Assembly: GCF_013377535.1 (NCBI RefSeq)
Contig: NZ_JABCJE010000001.1
Coordinates: 310,001 to 374,000, forward strand
Length of the DNA stretch: 64,000 nucleotides
From: Donghicola mangrovi
Lineage (GTDB): Bacteria; Pseudomonadota; Alphaproteobacteria; Rhodobacterales; Rhodobacteraceae
Reading direction: 5' to 3'
Positions 50,125 through 59,500 of this stretch are shown in pieces. The notes beneath the pieces were generated by a model that was not told where the DNA came from, made no database searches, and was given only the letters and a program-made list of their open reading frames with translations. How positions within the stretch are numbered: position 1 is the stretch's first letter; each line of letters opens with the position of its first letter. Both the position numbers and the translations under genes were made by a program.

Positions 50125-51258
50125 TTAGATGATGATCAGTTCGGCGCGCAGGGCGCCTGCGGAATTCAAAGCCTCGAGGATCGCGACCAGATCGGCGGGG
50201 CTGGCGCCCACAGCGTTGATCGCATCCACAAGCGAGGACAGGGACACACCGGGGTCGAACAGGAACGCGCGGGCGGGGTCTTGTTGTACGTCGATCTGGC
50301 TGTTGGGGGTGACCACGGGGTTGCCACCGGGCACCACCACCTGAGCGCCATTCTGACCACCGTTGGCCACGACGGTCGCGCCCCCTTGATCGACGTTCAG
50401 TTTTTCATTCACGCGGACGGTCAGCGACCCGTGGGTCACGGCGGCGGGCGACACACGGACATCACCACTGATAACGACCGTGCCGGTGCGGCTGTTTACG
50501 ATGATCTTGGCGGGGGCTTCGGCGGGCTCGACCTCGATGCTTTCGAGCATCCCCATAAAGGACACGCGCTGACCGGGATCGGCAGGGGCACGCACCCGCA
50601 CCGAGGTGCCATCCAGAGGCAGCGCGACGCCGCCGCCGAACATGCCATTGATCGCTTCGGCCATGCGGTTCGAGGTACTGAAGTCGTTCCGGTGCAGGTT
50701 CAGGACAAAGTATTCGGATTCCAGGAACGGGGTTTCCACCAGCCGCTCGACGGTCGCGCCGCCGGGAATGCGGCCCACGGTGGGGATGTTGACCATCACC
50801 GACGATCCGTCGCCGGCCTCGACCCCCAGACCTCCGACCACAAGGTTGCCTTGGGCGATGGCGTAAACCTCGCCATCGGCGCCCATCAGCGGGGTCATGA
50901 GCAGGGTGCCGCCCTTCAGCGACTTGGCCTTGCCTGCGGTGGACACGGTGATGTCCATTTTCTGGCCCGGCTTCAGGAAAGGGGACATTTCCGCGGTCAC
51001 CATCACGGCCGCCGCGTTTTTGGCATCCAGACCGCCCGCGTCCGTCTCTAGTCCGAGGCGCGAGATGATCGACTGCATCGACTGCTGGGTCAGCGTCGAG
51101 CCCCCGTCACCGGTGCCTGCCAGACCGACCACCAGACCATAGCCCACCAAAGGGTTCGAGCGCACACCGGCCACCGAGGCCAGATCCTTGATCCGGTCGG
51201 CCTTGGCCATCATGGGGGCCATCAGGCTGAGGATGATAATCAGGACTAGACGGCACAT
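50125..51258 (-). CDS. flgI: FlgI, P-ring protein
   Basis: A 377-residue FlgI precursor: signal peptide ([16 protein letters not shown]), then [31 protein letters not shown] and the conserved [20 protein letters not shown] and [20 protein letters not shown]. It builds the periplasmic P ring with FlgA as chaperone. Confidence 0.97.
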   Translation of the reverse strand: MCRLVLIIILSLMAPMMAKADRIKDLASVAGVRSNPLVGYGLVVGLAGTGDGGSTLTQQSMQSIISRLGLETDAGGLDAKNAAAVMVTAEMSPFLKPGQKMDITVSTAGKAKSLKGGTLLMTPLMGADGEVYAIAQGNLVVGGLGVEAGDGSSVMVNIPTVGRIPGGATVERLVETPFLESEYFVLNLHRNDFSTSNRMAEAINGMFGGGVALPLDGTSVRVRAPADPGQRVSFMGMLESIEVEPAEAPAKIIVNSRTGTVVISGDVRVSPAAVTHGSLTVRVNEKLNVDQGGATVVANGGQNGAQVVVPGGNPVVTPNSQIDVQQDPARAFLFDPGVSLSSLVDAINAVGASPADLVAILEALNSAGALRAELIII

Positions 51259-51279
51259 GGCGGCGCCCCTTTCAGCAGA

Positions 51280-51957
51280 TTAGAACGGCGAGACGGTGTT
51301 GACGGCGCGGCTGAGCCAGCCACGTTTGCCCGCATCCGCGATCTGGCCCGCACCGATGTATTTGATGTCGGCGTTGGCGATGCGGTCGGATTCCACAATG
51401 TTGTCGGGCGACACGTCCGAGGGACGCACGATGCCCGTCAGGCGGATGTATTCGTCGCCGTTGTTCAGGGTCAGCTTCTTCTGGCCAACGATTTCCAGAT
51501 TGCCGCCGGGCAGAACGCGGACAACGCTGACCGACATGCGGCCCGTCAGGCTGTTCGACTGGCTGGCGCTGCCACGGCCCGAGAACTTGCTCTCCGATCC
51601 GCTGGTCAGGTCCGCGCCGGTGAACTTCAGCGGCAGGATCGACGGCAGGCTGACGTTGTAGTCGTCAGTGCGGCTGGTGCTGGCGTTCTGGCTCTTGGTT
51701 GCGGCAAAGCGTTCCGACAGCTCCACTGTCAGGATGTCACCCACCTGCGCCGCCTTGCGGTCGGTGGCGAACAGGCCCATCGCACCGCCCGAATAGATGC
51801 CGCCGGTGGGCATCAGGGACGCGGTTTCGGGAGCCTCTACGGGGTAGACGGGGGCAAAGTTGGCCGAAGCGTTCTCTTCGATCTGCTGGGAACAGCCTGC
51901 CACGGTCAGGGCGGCGCATCCGGCGAGTAGGACAAAGCGTAGGGTCATGGGGATCAC
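51280..51957 (-). CDS. flgH: FlgH, L-ring lipoprotein
   Basis: A 225-residue lipoprotein; the lipobox VAGC puts the lipidated Cys at residue 22. Family motifs: GGIYSGGAMGLFATDRKAAQ, VGDILTVELSERFAATKSQN and a C-terminal DISPDNIV-type stretch (RPSDVSPDNIVESDRIANAD). It forms the outer-membrane L ring. The start overlaps the flgG stop by four bases. Confidence 0.96.
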   Translation of the reverse strand: MIPMTLRFVLLAGCAALTVAGCSQQIEENASANFAPVYPVEAPETASLMPTGGIYSGGAMGLFATDRKAAQVGDILTVELSERFAATKSQNASTSRTDDYNVSLPSILPLKFTGADLTSGSESKFSGRGSASQSNSLTGRMSVSVVRVLPGGNLEIVGQKKLTLNNGDEYIRLTGIVRPSDVSPDNIVESDRIANADIKYIGAGQIADAGKRGWLSRAVNTVSPF

Positions 51958-52742
51958 AGCTTGTTAGAGAGGTACTGCATCATCTCGTCCGAGGCCGAGA
52001 TCGACTTGGAGTTCAGTTCGTAGGCGCGCTGGGCTTCGATCATGTCGACCAGCTCTTGCACCACGTTCACGTTCGATGCTTCCAGAGTACCCTGCATTAG
52101 CTGGCCCATGCCGTCCGCGACGGGGTTCGCCACGATGGGGGCGCCGCTGGCGGGGGTCTCGATCAAGAAGTTCTCGCCGCGCGGGTCCAGACCGGCCGGG
52201 TTCGAGAACGTCGCCAGAGTGATCTGGCCGACCTCTTGGTAGATGCTGGTTCCGGGGGTGGTGACACTGACGATCCCGTCAGCCGAGATGTTGATGTCCA
52301 TCGCATCGGCAGGGATCTGGATTTCCGGCTGGACCACATAGCCCGAGCTGGTGGTCAGCGTGCCTTCGGAGTTGCGGGAAAAGGTGCCATCGCGGGTATA
52401 GCCGATCTGGCCGTCCGGCAGCAGCACCTGAAAGAAGCCCTGCCCGTTGATCGCCAGATCCAGATTGTTTTCGGTGTTGATCAGGCTACCCTGGCTGTGA
52501 AGCTTCTGGGTGTTGACCATCCGCACGCCGGTACCCACAGCCGAGGCCGAGGTCAGCTGGGTCGCCTCGGAGGTTTGCGCCCCGCCCGATTTCCAGGTCT
52601 GGTACAGAAGGGTCTCGAAGTTCGCGCGGTCGCGCTTGAAGCCGGTGGTGTTAACGTTCGCCAGGTTGTTCGAGATCACCTGGATCCGGGCTTGTTGGGC
52701 GTTCAGCCCCGTCTTGGCGACGTGCATGGATGCGGTAGACAT
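51954..52742 (-). CDS. flgG: FlgG, distal rod protein
   Basis: A 262-residue rod protein with the N-terminal motif NNLANVNTTGFKRDR, the FlgG-type NLDLAINGQGFFQVLLPDG, and the C-terminal ELVDMIEAQRAYELNSKSI. It forms the distal rod. ATG at 52742 follows AAGGAGC. Unlike the neighbouring genes it has a dedicated sigma-54 promoter in the 88-base gap after flgF. Confidence 0.97.
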   Translation of the reverse strand: MSTASMHVAKTGLNAQQARIQVISNNLANVNTTGFKRDRANFETLLYQTWKSGGAQTSEATQLTSASAVGTGVRMVNTQKLHSQGSLINTENNLDLAINGQGFFQVLLPDGQIGYTRDGTFSRNSEGTLTTSSGYVVQPEIQIPADAMDINISADGIVSVTTPGTSIYQEVGQITLATFSNPAGLDPRGENFLIETPASGAPIVANPVADGMGQLMQGTLEASNVNVVQELVDMIEAQRAYELNSKSISASDEMMQYLSNKL

Positions 52743-52782
52743 CTGGGACGCTCCTTGGAAAGTGGCGGTTCACCAAGAAGCC

Positions 52783-52798
52783 TGCAAAGCGCGTGCCA
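52783..52798 (-). promoter_or_regulatory. sigma-54 promoter of flgG-flgHIJKL-sltF
   Basis: On the minus strand: TGGCACGCGCTTTGCA, an exact match, 41 bases before the flgG ATG. Its -24 box is one arm of the hairpin at 52792-52821. Confidence 0.87.
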
Positions 52799-52821
52799 AA
52801 GTACTAAAATACTCTGGCACG
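52792..52821. repeat. Inverted repeat overlapping the flgG -24 box
   Basis: CGTGCCA (52792-52798) with TGGCACG (52815-52821), extended inward by AGTA/TACT with one mismatch and a CTAAAA loop. No T run follows on either strand, so it is a poor intrinsic terminator; it may be an mRNA 3'-end structure for flgBCDEF or an operator. Confidence 0.55.
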
Positions 52822-52830
52822 CTGCCGTTA

Positions 52831-53592
52831 TTATTCCATTGGAGCCTGCATCAGGCTTGTTCCGGCCTCGTCGATCTTTTCGGTTTCGGAAATCATCTTC
52901 ATCCCGAACTCGAAACTGCGCTGGTTGTCGATGGTCGACAGCAGTTCGTCGATGGCGTTCACGTTGGACCGTTCCAGAGTGCCCTGCATCACCTTGGCCT
53001 GTTGGTCAGGGGCGGGCATGGTCCCGTTTTTATTGCGGATGTGGCCGTCAGCGCCCTTTTGCAAGGTGCCTTCGGGGGGAACCACGGTGGCCAGCACCGC
53101 AACGTTCAGCTGCTCGCCGGGCGCGCCGTCCACGGGCTCGATGATGATTTCACCGATTTCGTTGATCACGATCTGCCGGAAAGGCGGCAGGTTGATCGGC
53201 TGCATCTGCGCGTTCAGCATTTCTTCGCCCGCGCCGTTGCGCAGGATGCCGTCATTGCCACGGGTCAAGTCACCGCGGCGGGTCAGCGCCGGCGGGCCAC
53301 CATTGTCGGGCTTCATAAAGAAGTACCCTTTGTCGGCGATGGCCACGTCCAGAATGTTATCGGTCTTGTCCAGAAAACCGGCATCTTCCGAGAACCCTGC
53401 CGGGCCTTCCTCTAGCTGGAAGGCACGGACATTCGCCTGATCCATCGCGTCCAGAAATCTGGTGCCACCCGGGTTATCCAGGTCGGCGCGATAGCCGGGG
53501 ACGTTCATGTTGGCCAAGTTCTGGGCCAACGTCACGTTGCTGTCGCGGCGGTTATGCAACGAGTTCAGCGCGGTATAGATCAGGCGGTCCAT
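52831..53592 (-). CDS. flgF: FlgF, proximal rod protein
   Basis: A 253-residue rod protein. N-terminal motif NLANMNVPGYRADL, the middle TDNILDVAIADKGYFFMKPD, and the C-terminus RSNVNAIDELLSTIDNQRSF. ATG at 53592. It follows flgE with a 27-base gap and precedes the flgG promoter region. Confidence 0.94.
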   Translation of the reverse strand: MDRLIYTALNSLHNRRDSNVTLAQNLANMNVPGYRADLDNPGGTRFLDAMDQANVRAFQLEEGPAGFSEDAGFLDKTDNILDVAIADKGYFFMKPDNGGPPALTRRGDLTRGNDGILRNGAGEEMLNAQMQPINLPPFRQIVINEIGEIIIEPVDGAPGEQLNVAVLATVVPPEGTLQKGADGHIRNKNGTMPAPDQQAKVMQGTLERSNVNAIDELLSTIDNQRSFEFGMKMISETEKIDEAGTSLMQAPME

Positions 53593-53619
53593 GGGTCAGG
53601 TCCTCTTGGCGATCAGGCC

Positions 53620-54870
53620 TTAGCGAAGCTGCAGGATGGTCTGGGACAACGAGTTCGAGGTTTCCAGCGCCTTGGCCGAAGCCTGATAGTTGCGCTGGGA
53701 TGCGATCAGGTCCACCAGCTCGGCGGTCAGGTCGACGTTCGCTTGTTCCAGCGAGCCGGAGCGAATGTTACCAAAGCCGCTGATGCCCGACTGGCCATAG
53801 TAGGGCATACCCGAAACCGCGGTCGCCTTGTAGGACGAGTCGCCCACCGGCGACAGGCCGTTCAGGTTGGTAAAGTTCGCCAGAACCACCTGACCCAGCG
53901 CGATGGTGTCGGTGCCCGAGTAGTTGGCCCAGACGATGCCGTTGCCGTCCACCTCTAGGTTCGACAGGCCGCGGGGCGACACGCCGTCATGGTCCAGAGT
54001 GACCACGGCGAATTCGTCGGTCATCTGGGTCGAGTCAGCGAAGTCGATGTTAATGGTGCGGCCATCGCCGGTGAAATCGACGGGGGTCTCGCCTTCGATC
54101 GGCAGACCGGATTCATCGAACGCAAGGGTCATGGTGCTCGACGGGGTATAGGGCACGCCGTCCAGCTTCATGTGTACTTCGTAACGGCTGACGGTGTTGG
54201 TCGCATCCGGAATGTCGGTCATGACAAAGAACAATTCGGCCTCTTGGGCGACGCCTTCGGTGTCATAGATCGAGAAAGGGGTGCTGAAGGCGTAGGTGGT
54301 GTTGTCATCCGCATCAAAGGCCAGCGTGGCGGGAACCGCGTCCTGAGTACCTTGGGCGTTCGAACCGGTGGGAACGGCCAGCGTGATCGAGGCATTGTCG
54401 GTCTGCTTGGGGTCACCGCGGAACGACGGAACGTAAAGCGGCTGGATGATCGATTTCGACAGAACGGTGCCGTCCTCGGCGCTGGGGTAGCTCAGCATAT
54501 AGCTGCCGCCCGCGTTCACCACGTTGCCCTCGGCGTTCAGGCCGAACGCACCGGCGCGGCTGAAGGTCATCTCGCCCGCATCTTTTTCGGGACGCAGCGC
54601 AAAGAAGCCCTGACCCTGAATGCCCAGATCCAGCGTGTTACCGGTCTGCTCGAACGAGCCCTGGTTGAAGCTTTTGCCAACGTGGGCCAGACGGGTCCCC
54701 AGACCGGTCTGTTTCTTGGGGTCCGAGAACGGCGGGGTCGAATAAAGGTCCGCGAATTCGGTACGGCTTTTGTGGTAGCCGACGGTGTTCACGTTGGCGA
54801 TGTTGTTCGAGGTGTTGGCGATGTCTGCCTGTGCTGCGTGCAGACCCGTCAGGGCGGTAAGAGCGGACAT
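53620..54870 (-). CDS. flgE: FlgE, hook protein
   Basis: A 416-residue hook subunit: NNIANVNTVGYHKSRTEFAD near the N-terminus, NTLDLGIQGQGFFALRPEKD, a variable surface region, and the C-terminal ELVDLIASQRNYQASAKALE followed by SLSQTILQLR. The ATG at 54870 follows AGGAGAT. Confidence 0.97.
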   Translation of the reverse strand: MSALTALTGLHAAQADIANTSNNIANVNTVGYHKSRTEFADLYSTPPFSDPKKQTGLGTRLAHVGKSFNQGSFEQTGNTLDLGIQGQGFFALRPEKDAGEMTFSRAGAFGLNAEGNVVNAGGSYMLSYPSAEDGTVLSKSIIQPLYVPSFRGDPKQTDNASITLAVPTGSNAQGTQDAVPATLAFDADDNTTYAFSTPFSIYDTEGVAQEAELFFVMTDIPDATNTVSRYEVHMKLDGVPYTPSSTMTLAFDESGLPIEGETPVDFTGDGRTINIDFADSTQMTDEFAVVTLDHDGVSPRGLSNLEVDGNGIVWANYSGTDTIALGQVVLANFTNLNGLSPVGDSSYKATAVSGMPYYGQSGISGFGNIRSGSLEQANVDLTAELVDLIASQRNYQASAKALETSNSLSQTILQLR

Positions 54871-54929
54871 AGGGATCTCCTAGCTTGGCTTTCCGAACAG
54901 GAAACTGGTTGTAAGGTTGGGGGCGGAGA

Positions 54930-55619
54930 TCAGCGCAGGGCGCTGATTTCCAGATAGTTGCGTTGACCGTAGTCTTCGATATTCAGGGTCATATCGCCGC
55001 CATCGGTCGGCATCTGGACCCCCGTTACTCGGGCATAGACGGATGCGCCCATGACCTTGGTTTCTTCGCCGTTCGTCACCTCGACCGAGACGCGGACGGA
55101 ACTGTGGTTGTTCACGATGTTGTCGGGGACATCGGTCCAGTCGAAACCGACCAGACCTGCGCGCTGACCCCCGAGTTGCTCTTTGTTCAGGATCGCGCCG
55201 GTGACGGTGTCCATGAAGGTCACCGTCACGTTGTCGGCGCTGGTCTCCAGATCGACGACACCGTGGATTTCCCCGTTGCTATCAGGGCGCGCCAGATTGC
55301 CCGGCACCAGCACGCTCTGCCCCAGCAGGGACGAGGCGGTGGCGATCCGGCCATTGGTCATCTCGGACGACATGGAGGTGAGCGTTTCGTTGATCTTGTC
55401 CAGACCCGCGACCGAGCTGAACTGCGCCATCTGCGCCAGAAAGTCCCCGTTCTCCATCGGCGAGAAGGGGTCCTGGTTCTGAAGTTGCGCGGTCATCAGG
55501 GTCAGAAAGTCCTGCTGGCCCAGATCCTTGTTATTGGCGGCAACCGTGCTTTTCAGGCTTTCGGTGTCGTATTCGCGGACGCCGGCGATGTTGGAATATG
55601 CGCCGCTGACAGTGGTCAT
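54930..55619 (-). CDS. flgD: FlgD, hook cap protein
   Basis: A 229-residue FlgD: the N-terminal block LGQQDFLTLMTAQLQNQDPF and SPMENGDFLAQMAQFSSVAG is diagnostic; the C-terminal part has FlgD-type Ig/tudor strands (VFMDTVTG-like, LVGFDWTDV). It caps the hook during assembly. Confidence 0.96.
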   Translation of the reverse strand: MTTVSGAYSNIAGVREYDTESLKSTVAANNKDLGQQDFLTLMTAQLQNQDPFSPMENGDFLAQMAQFSSVAGLDKINETLTSMSSEMTNGRIATASSLLGQSVLVPGNLARPDSNGEIHGVVDLETSADNVTVTFMDTVTGAILNKEQLGGQRAGLVGFDWTDVPDNIVNNHSSVRVSVEVTNGEETKVMGASVYARVTGVQMPTDGGDMTLNIEDYGQRNYLEISALR

Positions 55620-55641
55620 GCTCTCTCTCCTGCCCTAGACG

Positions 55642-56055
55642 TTACTGGCCCATCTTGACCGTGCGCGACGCCAGCGTGCGCAGGGTCGAGACGACCTCGA
55701 GGGTGTTCTGGTACTGGCGGCTGGCTTCCATCATTTCGACCATCTCTTCGTCGACGTTGACGGCGGCCTCGTAGACAAAGCCGTCCTTGTCCGCGAGCGG
55801 GTGGTCGGGGCGATAGGATTTCGCCGGTTCGCGATCCAGCGACACGATGTCTTTGACGCTGGTGGTGGACAGACCGCTTTCGCGGGCGTCATGGGCATAG
55901 TCGATCTCGAACACGGGGCGGATCGCGCGGAACGCATCCTCTTTGGTGGTCGCGACCGATTGGGCGTTGGCGATGTTCGAGGCAATCGTGTTCAGACGGG
56001 TCATCTGCGATGACATCGAACGGGCCGCTACATCGTATACGTTCTTGATCTGCAT
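55642..56055 (-). CDS. flgC: FlgC, proximal rod protein
   Basis: A 137-residue rod protein with SNIANAQSVATTKEDAFRAI near the N-terminus, AKSYRPDHPLADKDGFVYEA in the middle, and VDEEMVEMMEASRQYQNTLE at the C-terminus. It lies two bases after flgB. Confidence 0.97.
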   Translation of the reverse strand: MQIKNVYDVAARSMSSQMTRLNTIASNIANAQSVATTKEDAFRAIRPVFEIDYAHDARESGLSTTSVKDIVSLDREPAKSYRPDHPLADKDGFVYEAAVNVDEEMVEMMEASRQYQNTLEVVSTLRTLASRTVKMGQ

Positions 56056-56057
56056 GA

Positions 56058-56441
56058 TTATTCTCCTCTGATCGCGGACTGCAGCCCGGCGATCCTGCGG
56101 TTCAGCAGGGTCAGGCTGGCCTGATACCGCTGCGTGTTCTCCGAGAATTCCATTTGTTCGACGGCCAGTTCGACAGTGTTCCCGTCAAGCGCGGGGTTGA
56201 TGTTCTGGCGGTACACCAGCCCTTGTTTCAGGCCGCCCCCCGTCGAGAAGTGCTGATCATCGCTGGCACGCAAATTGCCATTGCCCTGCGCGCGATCCAG
56301 CGCGCTGGCAAAGTCGATATCCCGTGCCTTGAACCCCGGTGTCGCGGCGTTCGCGATGTTCGAGGCAAGGATATTGTTGCGGCGTTCACGCAGCACCAGC
56401 GCATCTGCGTGCAGGCTGATATGGTTGCGTATTCCCGTCAT
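56058..56441 (-). CDS. flgB: FlgB, proximal rod protein
   Basis: A 127-residue rod protein: [20 protein letters not shown] and [20 protein letters not shown], ending [20 protein letters not shown]. The minus-strand frame is open far upstream (to 57506) but that part is a shadow of the repeat gene; the ATG at 56441 follows GAGGACCGG and lies just downstream of the sigma-54 promoter. It leads the leftward hook/rod operon. Confidence 0.95.
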   Translation of the reverse strand: MTGIRNHISLHADALVLRERRNNILASNIANAATPGFKARDIDFASALDRAQGNGNLRASDDQHFSTGGGLKQGLVYRQNINPALDGNTVELAVEQMEFSENTQRYQASLTLLNRRIAGLQSAIRGE

Positions 56442-56491
56442 TCCGGTCCTCGTTGACTTTCTTTCTAAAAAGTTCGGCGCGGCGGCCGTTC

Positions 56492-56507
56492 TGGTCTGGG
56501 AATTGCA
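56492..56507 (+). promoter_or_regulatory. sigma-54-like promoter of the DPFAAF-repeat gene
   Basis: Reads TGGTCTGGGAATTGCA: TTGCA -12 box and correct spacing, two mismatches in the -24 box (TCT for CAC). It shares four bases with the minus-strand flgB element. It lies 41 bases before the ATG at 56548. Confidence 0.5.
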
Positions 56508-56519
56508 AGTGCCATGCCA
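56504..56519 (-). promoter_or_regulatory. sigma-54 promoter of the flgB operon
   Basis: On the minus strand: TGGCATGGCACTTGCA, perfect -12 box and spacing, one -24 mismatch. It lies 63 bases before the flgB ATG. Confidence 0.78.
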
Positions 56520-56547
56520 AATGACAGCAACGCGGCAGGAGCACGGT

Positions 56548-59500
56548 ATGACCTCGGCCAAATCGGATAGCGCAGACGGGAAAAGCGGCGGCGGACGCAA
56601 GATCAAGCCGGTGCGCAAGATCCTCGACAAGATGCGCGGCGTCGACCCCATGAGCGGGGCCGAGGCCTTGGCCGATGTATACGAAGAAGAAAAAGACGCT
56701 GCCCGCCGCAACCTTCTGATGCAGGCGCGCCTGAAGCTGTTGCAAGATGCCCTGAAGGGCGAACAAGAGCCGCCCAAGCCCAAAAAGAAAAAGACCCCCA
56801 AGCCCAAGCCGGAGCCCGCGCTCGAAGCCGAGCCCCTGCCCGAGCCAGAACCCGCGCCGCCGCCCGCACCGAAAAAAGTGCCAAAGCTGGATATGCTCGA
56901 CCTGAGCGATCCGTCGGTCTTTGACGTGTTCGGCGCTCTTGATGCGGACGACGACGAGGACGAAGCCCCCGCACCCGCTGCCAAGCCAGCCCCTGCCGAG
57001 GAAGAGGCCCCCGATCCCTTTGCTATGCTGGCCGACATCGGCGACAGCCAGAGCGCGAGCGACGATCCCTTCGCCGCCTTCGATGACGCGGACGACCCGT
57101 TCGCGGCCTTCGACGCCACGACCCCGCCCAAAGCCCCTGCACCCGCCCCGGCCGCGGCCAAACCCGCCATGGACGACGATCCCTTCGCCGCCTTCGGAGA
57201 ACTGCTGGACGACGTCGACAAACCCGGCCCTGCGGCGATGGACGACGACCCGTTCGCTGCCTTTGCGGACGAAGACGACCCATTCGCGCCCTTCGAAGCA
57301 GACGCCGCCCCCTTTGAAAGCCCAAAAGAAGAGTCTGAACAAGAGGACCCCTTCGCCGCCGTCGCAGACGACGACCCGTTCGCAGCTTTTGATGAAGCCG
57401 CGGCAGAGCCAGAACAGGAAGAAATTCCGGTAGCAGAAAGCCTCGCCAACCCTGAGGAGGACCCCTTCGCCGCCCTAGCAGACCTGACCGGAGACACTGC
57501 CGTCAACGTCGAGGGCGATGAAGACCCCTTTACGCCCTATGCACAGGAAGACGCTGCAGTGCGCCCCACCTCCTCGGCCCTCGAAGCCTTTGCGGCATCG
57601 GGAATGGCAGCCCTGTCGGACGATCCGGAGGAAAAGGCCCCGGAAAAGGCATCCAGCCCCGAGGACACCGTTGGTGAAGTCGATCCCTTCGCAGCCTTCA
57701 CTGATGGCGACGACCCGTTTGCAGCCTTTGATGGGCCAGACGAAGACGCAGAAACCAAAGCGCTCGCCGAAAACAACGTAGAGCCCCGGAGCGCCGAGCT
57801 TTCGGAGGAAGCACCCGCGCTAGAGCCAAACGCAGATCCCTTCGCCGCCCTAGTGGACGAGGACGATCCGTTCGCACCCTTCGAAGCAGAAGCAGCACCC
57901 ACCGAAGTGGCGAAAGAAGAGTCCAAACAAGAGGACCCTTTCGCGGCGTTCTCGGACCACGACCCGTTCGCAGCCTTCGACGATCCCGAGGCAGAGCCAG
58001 AACCGGAAGAAATTACGGTAGAAGAAAGCCTCGCCAACCCTGAGGAGGACCCCTTCGCCGCCCTCGCAGACCTGACCGGAGACACCGCCGTCAACGTCGA
58101 GGGCGATGAAGACCCCTTTGCGCCCTATGCACAGGAAGACACTCCAGTGCGCCCCGCCTCCTCAGCCCTCGAAGCCTTCGCGGCATCGGGAATGGCAGCC
58201 CTGTCGGACGATCCGGAGGAAAAGGCCCCGGAAGAGGCATCCAGCCCCGAGGACACCGTTGGTGAAGTCGATCCCTTGGCAGCCTTCGCGGACGAGGACG
58301 ATCCGTTCGCACCCTTCGAAGCAGAGGCTGCCCCCGCCGAAGTTGCGAAAGTAGAGCCTGAACAAGAGGATCCCTTCGCTGCATTCTCGGACGGTGACCC
58401 GTTCGCAGCCTTCGAAGAACCCGAGGCAGAGCCAAAACCGGAAGAAATTACGGTAGAAGAAAGCCTCACCAACCCTGAGGAGGACCCCTTCGCCGCCCTC
58501 GCAGACCTGACCGGAGACACCGCCGTCAACGTCGAGGGCGATGAAGACCCCTTTGCGCCCTATGCACAGGAGGATGCAGCAGTGCGCCGCACCTCCTCGG
58601 CCCTCGAAGCCTTTGCAGCATCGGGAATGGCAGCCCTGTCGGACGATCCGGAGGAAAAGGCCCCGGAAGAGGCATCCAGCCCCGAGGACACCGTTGGTGA
58701 AGTCGATCCCTTGGCAGCCTTCGCGGACGATGACGCGGACGAGGACGATCCGTTCGCACCCTTCGAAGCAGAAGCAGCACCCACCGAAGTGGCGAAAGAA
58801 GAGTCCAAACAAGAGGACCCTTTCGCGGCGTTCTCGGACCACGACCCGTTCGCAGCCTTCGACGATCCCGAGGCAGAGCCAGAACCGGAAGAAATTACGG
58901 TAGAAGAAAGCCTCGCCAACCCTGAGGAGGACCCCTTCGCCGCCCTCGCAGACCTGACCGGAGACACCGCCGTCAACGTCGAGGGCGATGAAGACCCCTT
59001 TGCGCCCTATGCACAGGAAGACACTCCAGTGCGCCCCGCCTCCTCAGCCCTCGAAGCCTTCGCGGCATCGGGAATGGCAGCCCTGTCGGACGATCCGGAG
59101 GAAAAGGCCCCGGAAGAGGCATCCAGCCCCGAGGACACCGTTGGTGAAGTCGATCCCTTGGCAGCCTTCGCGGACGAGGACGATCCGTTCGCACCCTTCG
59201 AAGCAGAGGCTGCCCCCGCCGAAGTTGCGAAAGTAGAGCCTGAACAAGAGGATCCCTTCGCTGCATTCTCGGACGGTGACCCGTTCGCAGCCTTCGAAGA
59301 ACCCGAGGCAGAGCCAAAACCGGAAGAAATTACGGTAGAAGAAAGCCTCACCAACCCTGAGGAGGACCCCTTCGCCGCCCTCGCAGACCTGACCGGAGAC
59401 ACCGCCGTCAACGTCGAGGGCGATGAAGACCCCTTTGCGCCCTATGCACAGGAGGATGCAGCAGTGCGCCGCACCTCCTCGGCCCTCGAAGCCTTTGCAG

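Noticed and set aside
52815-52830. Plus-strand TGGCACG as a second sigma-54 promoter facing flgF
   Set aside because: No -12 GC at the required spacing; it is the distal arm of the inverted repeat and would only transcribe antisense to flgF.
56442-57506. N-terminal extension of flgB into a 482-codon Ser/Ala-rich frame
   Set aside because: It is the reverse frame of the repeat gene; FlgB is complete from the ATG at 56441 with a Shine-Dalgarno and upstream sigma-54 promoter.
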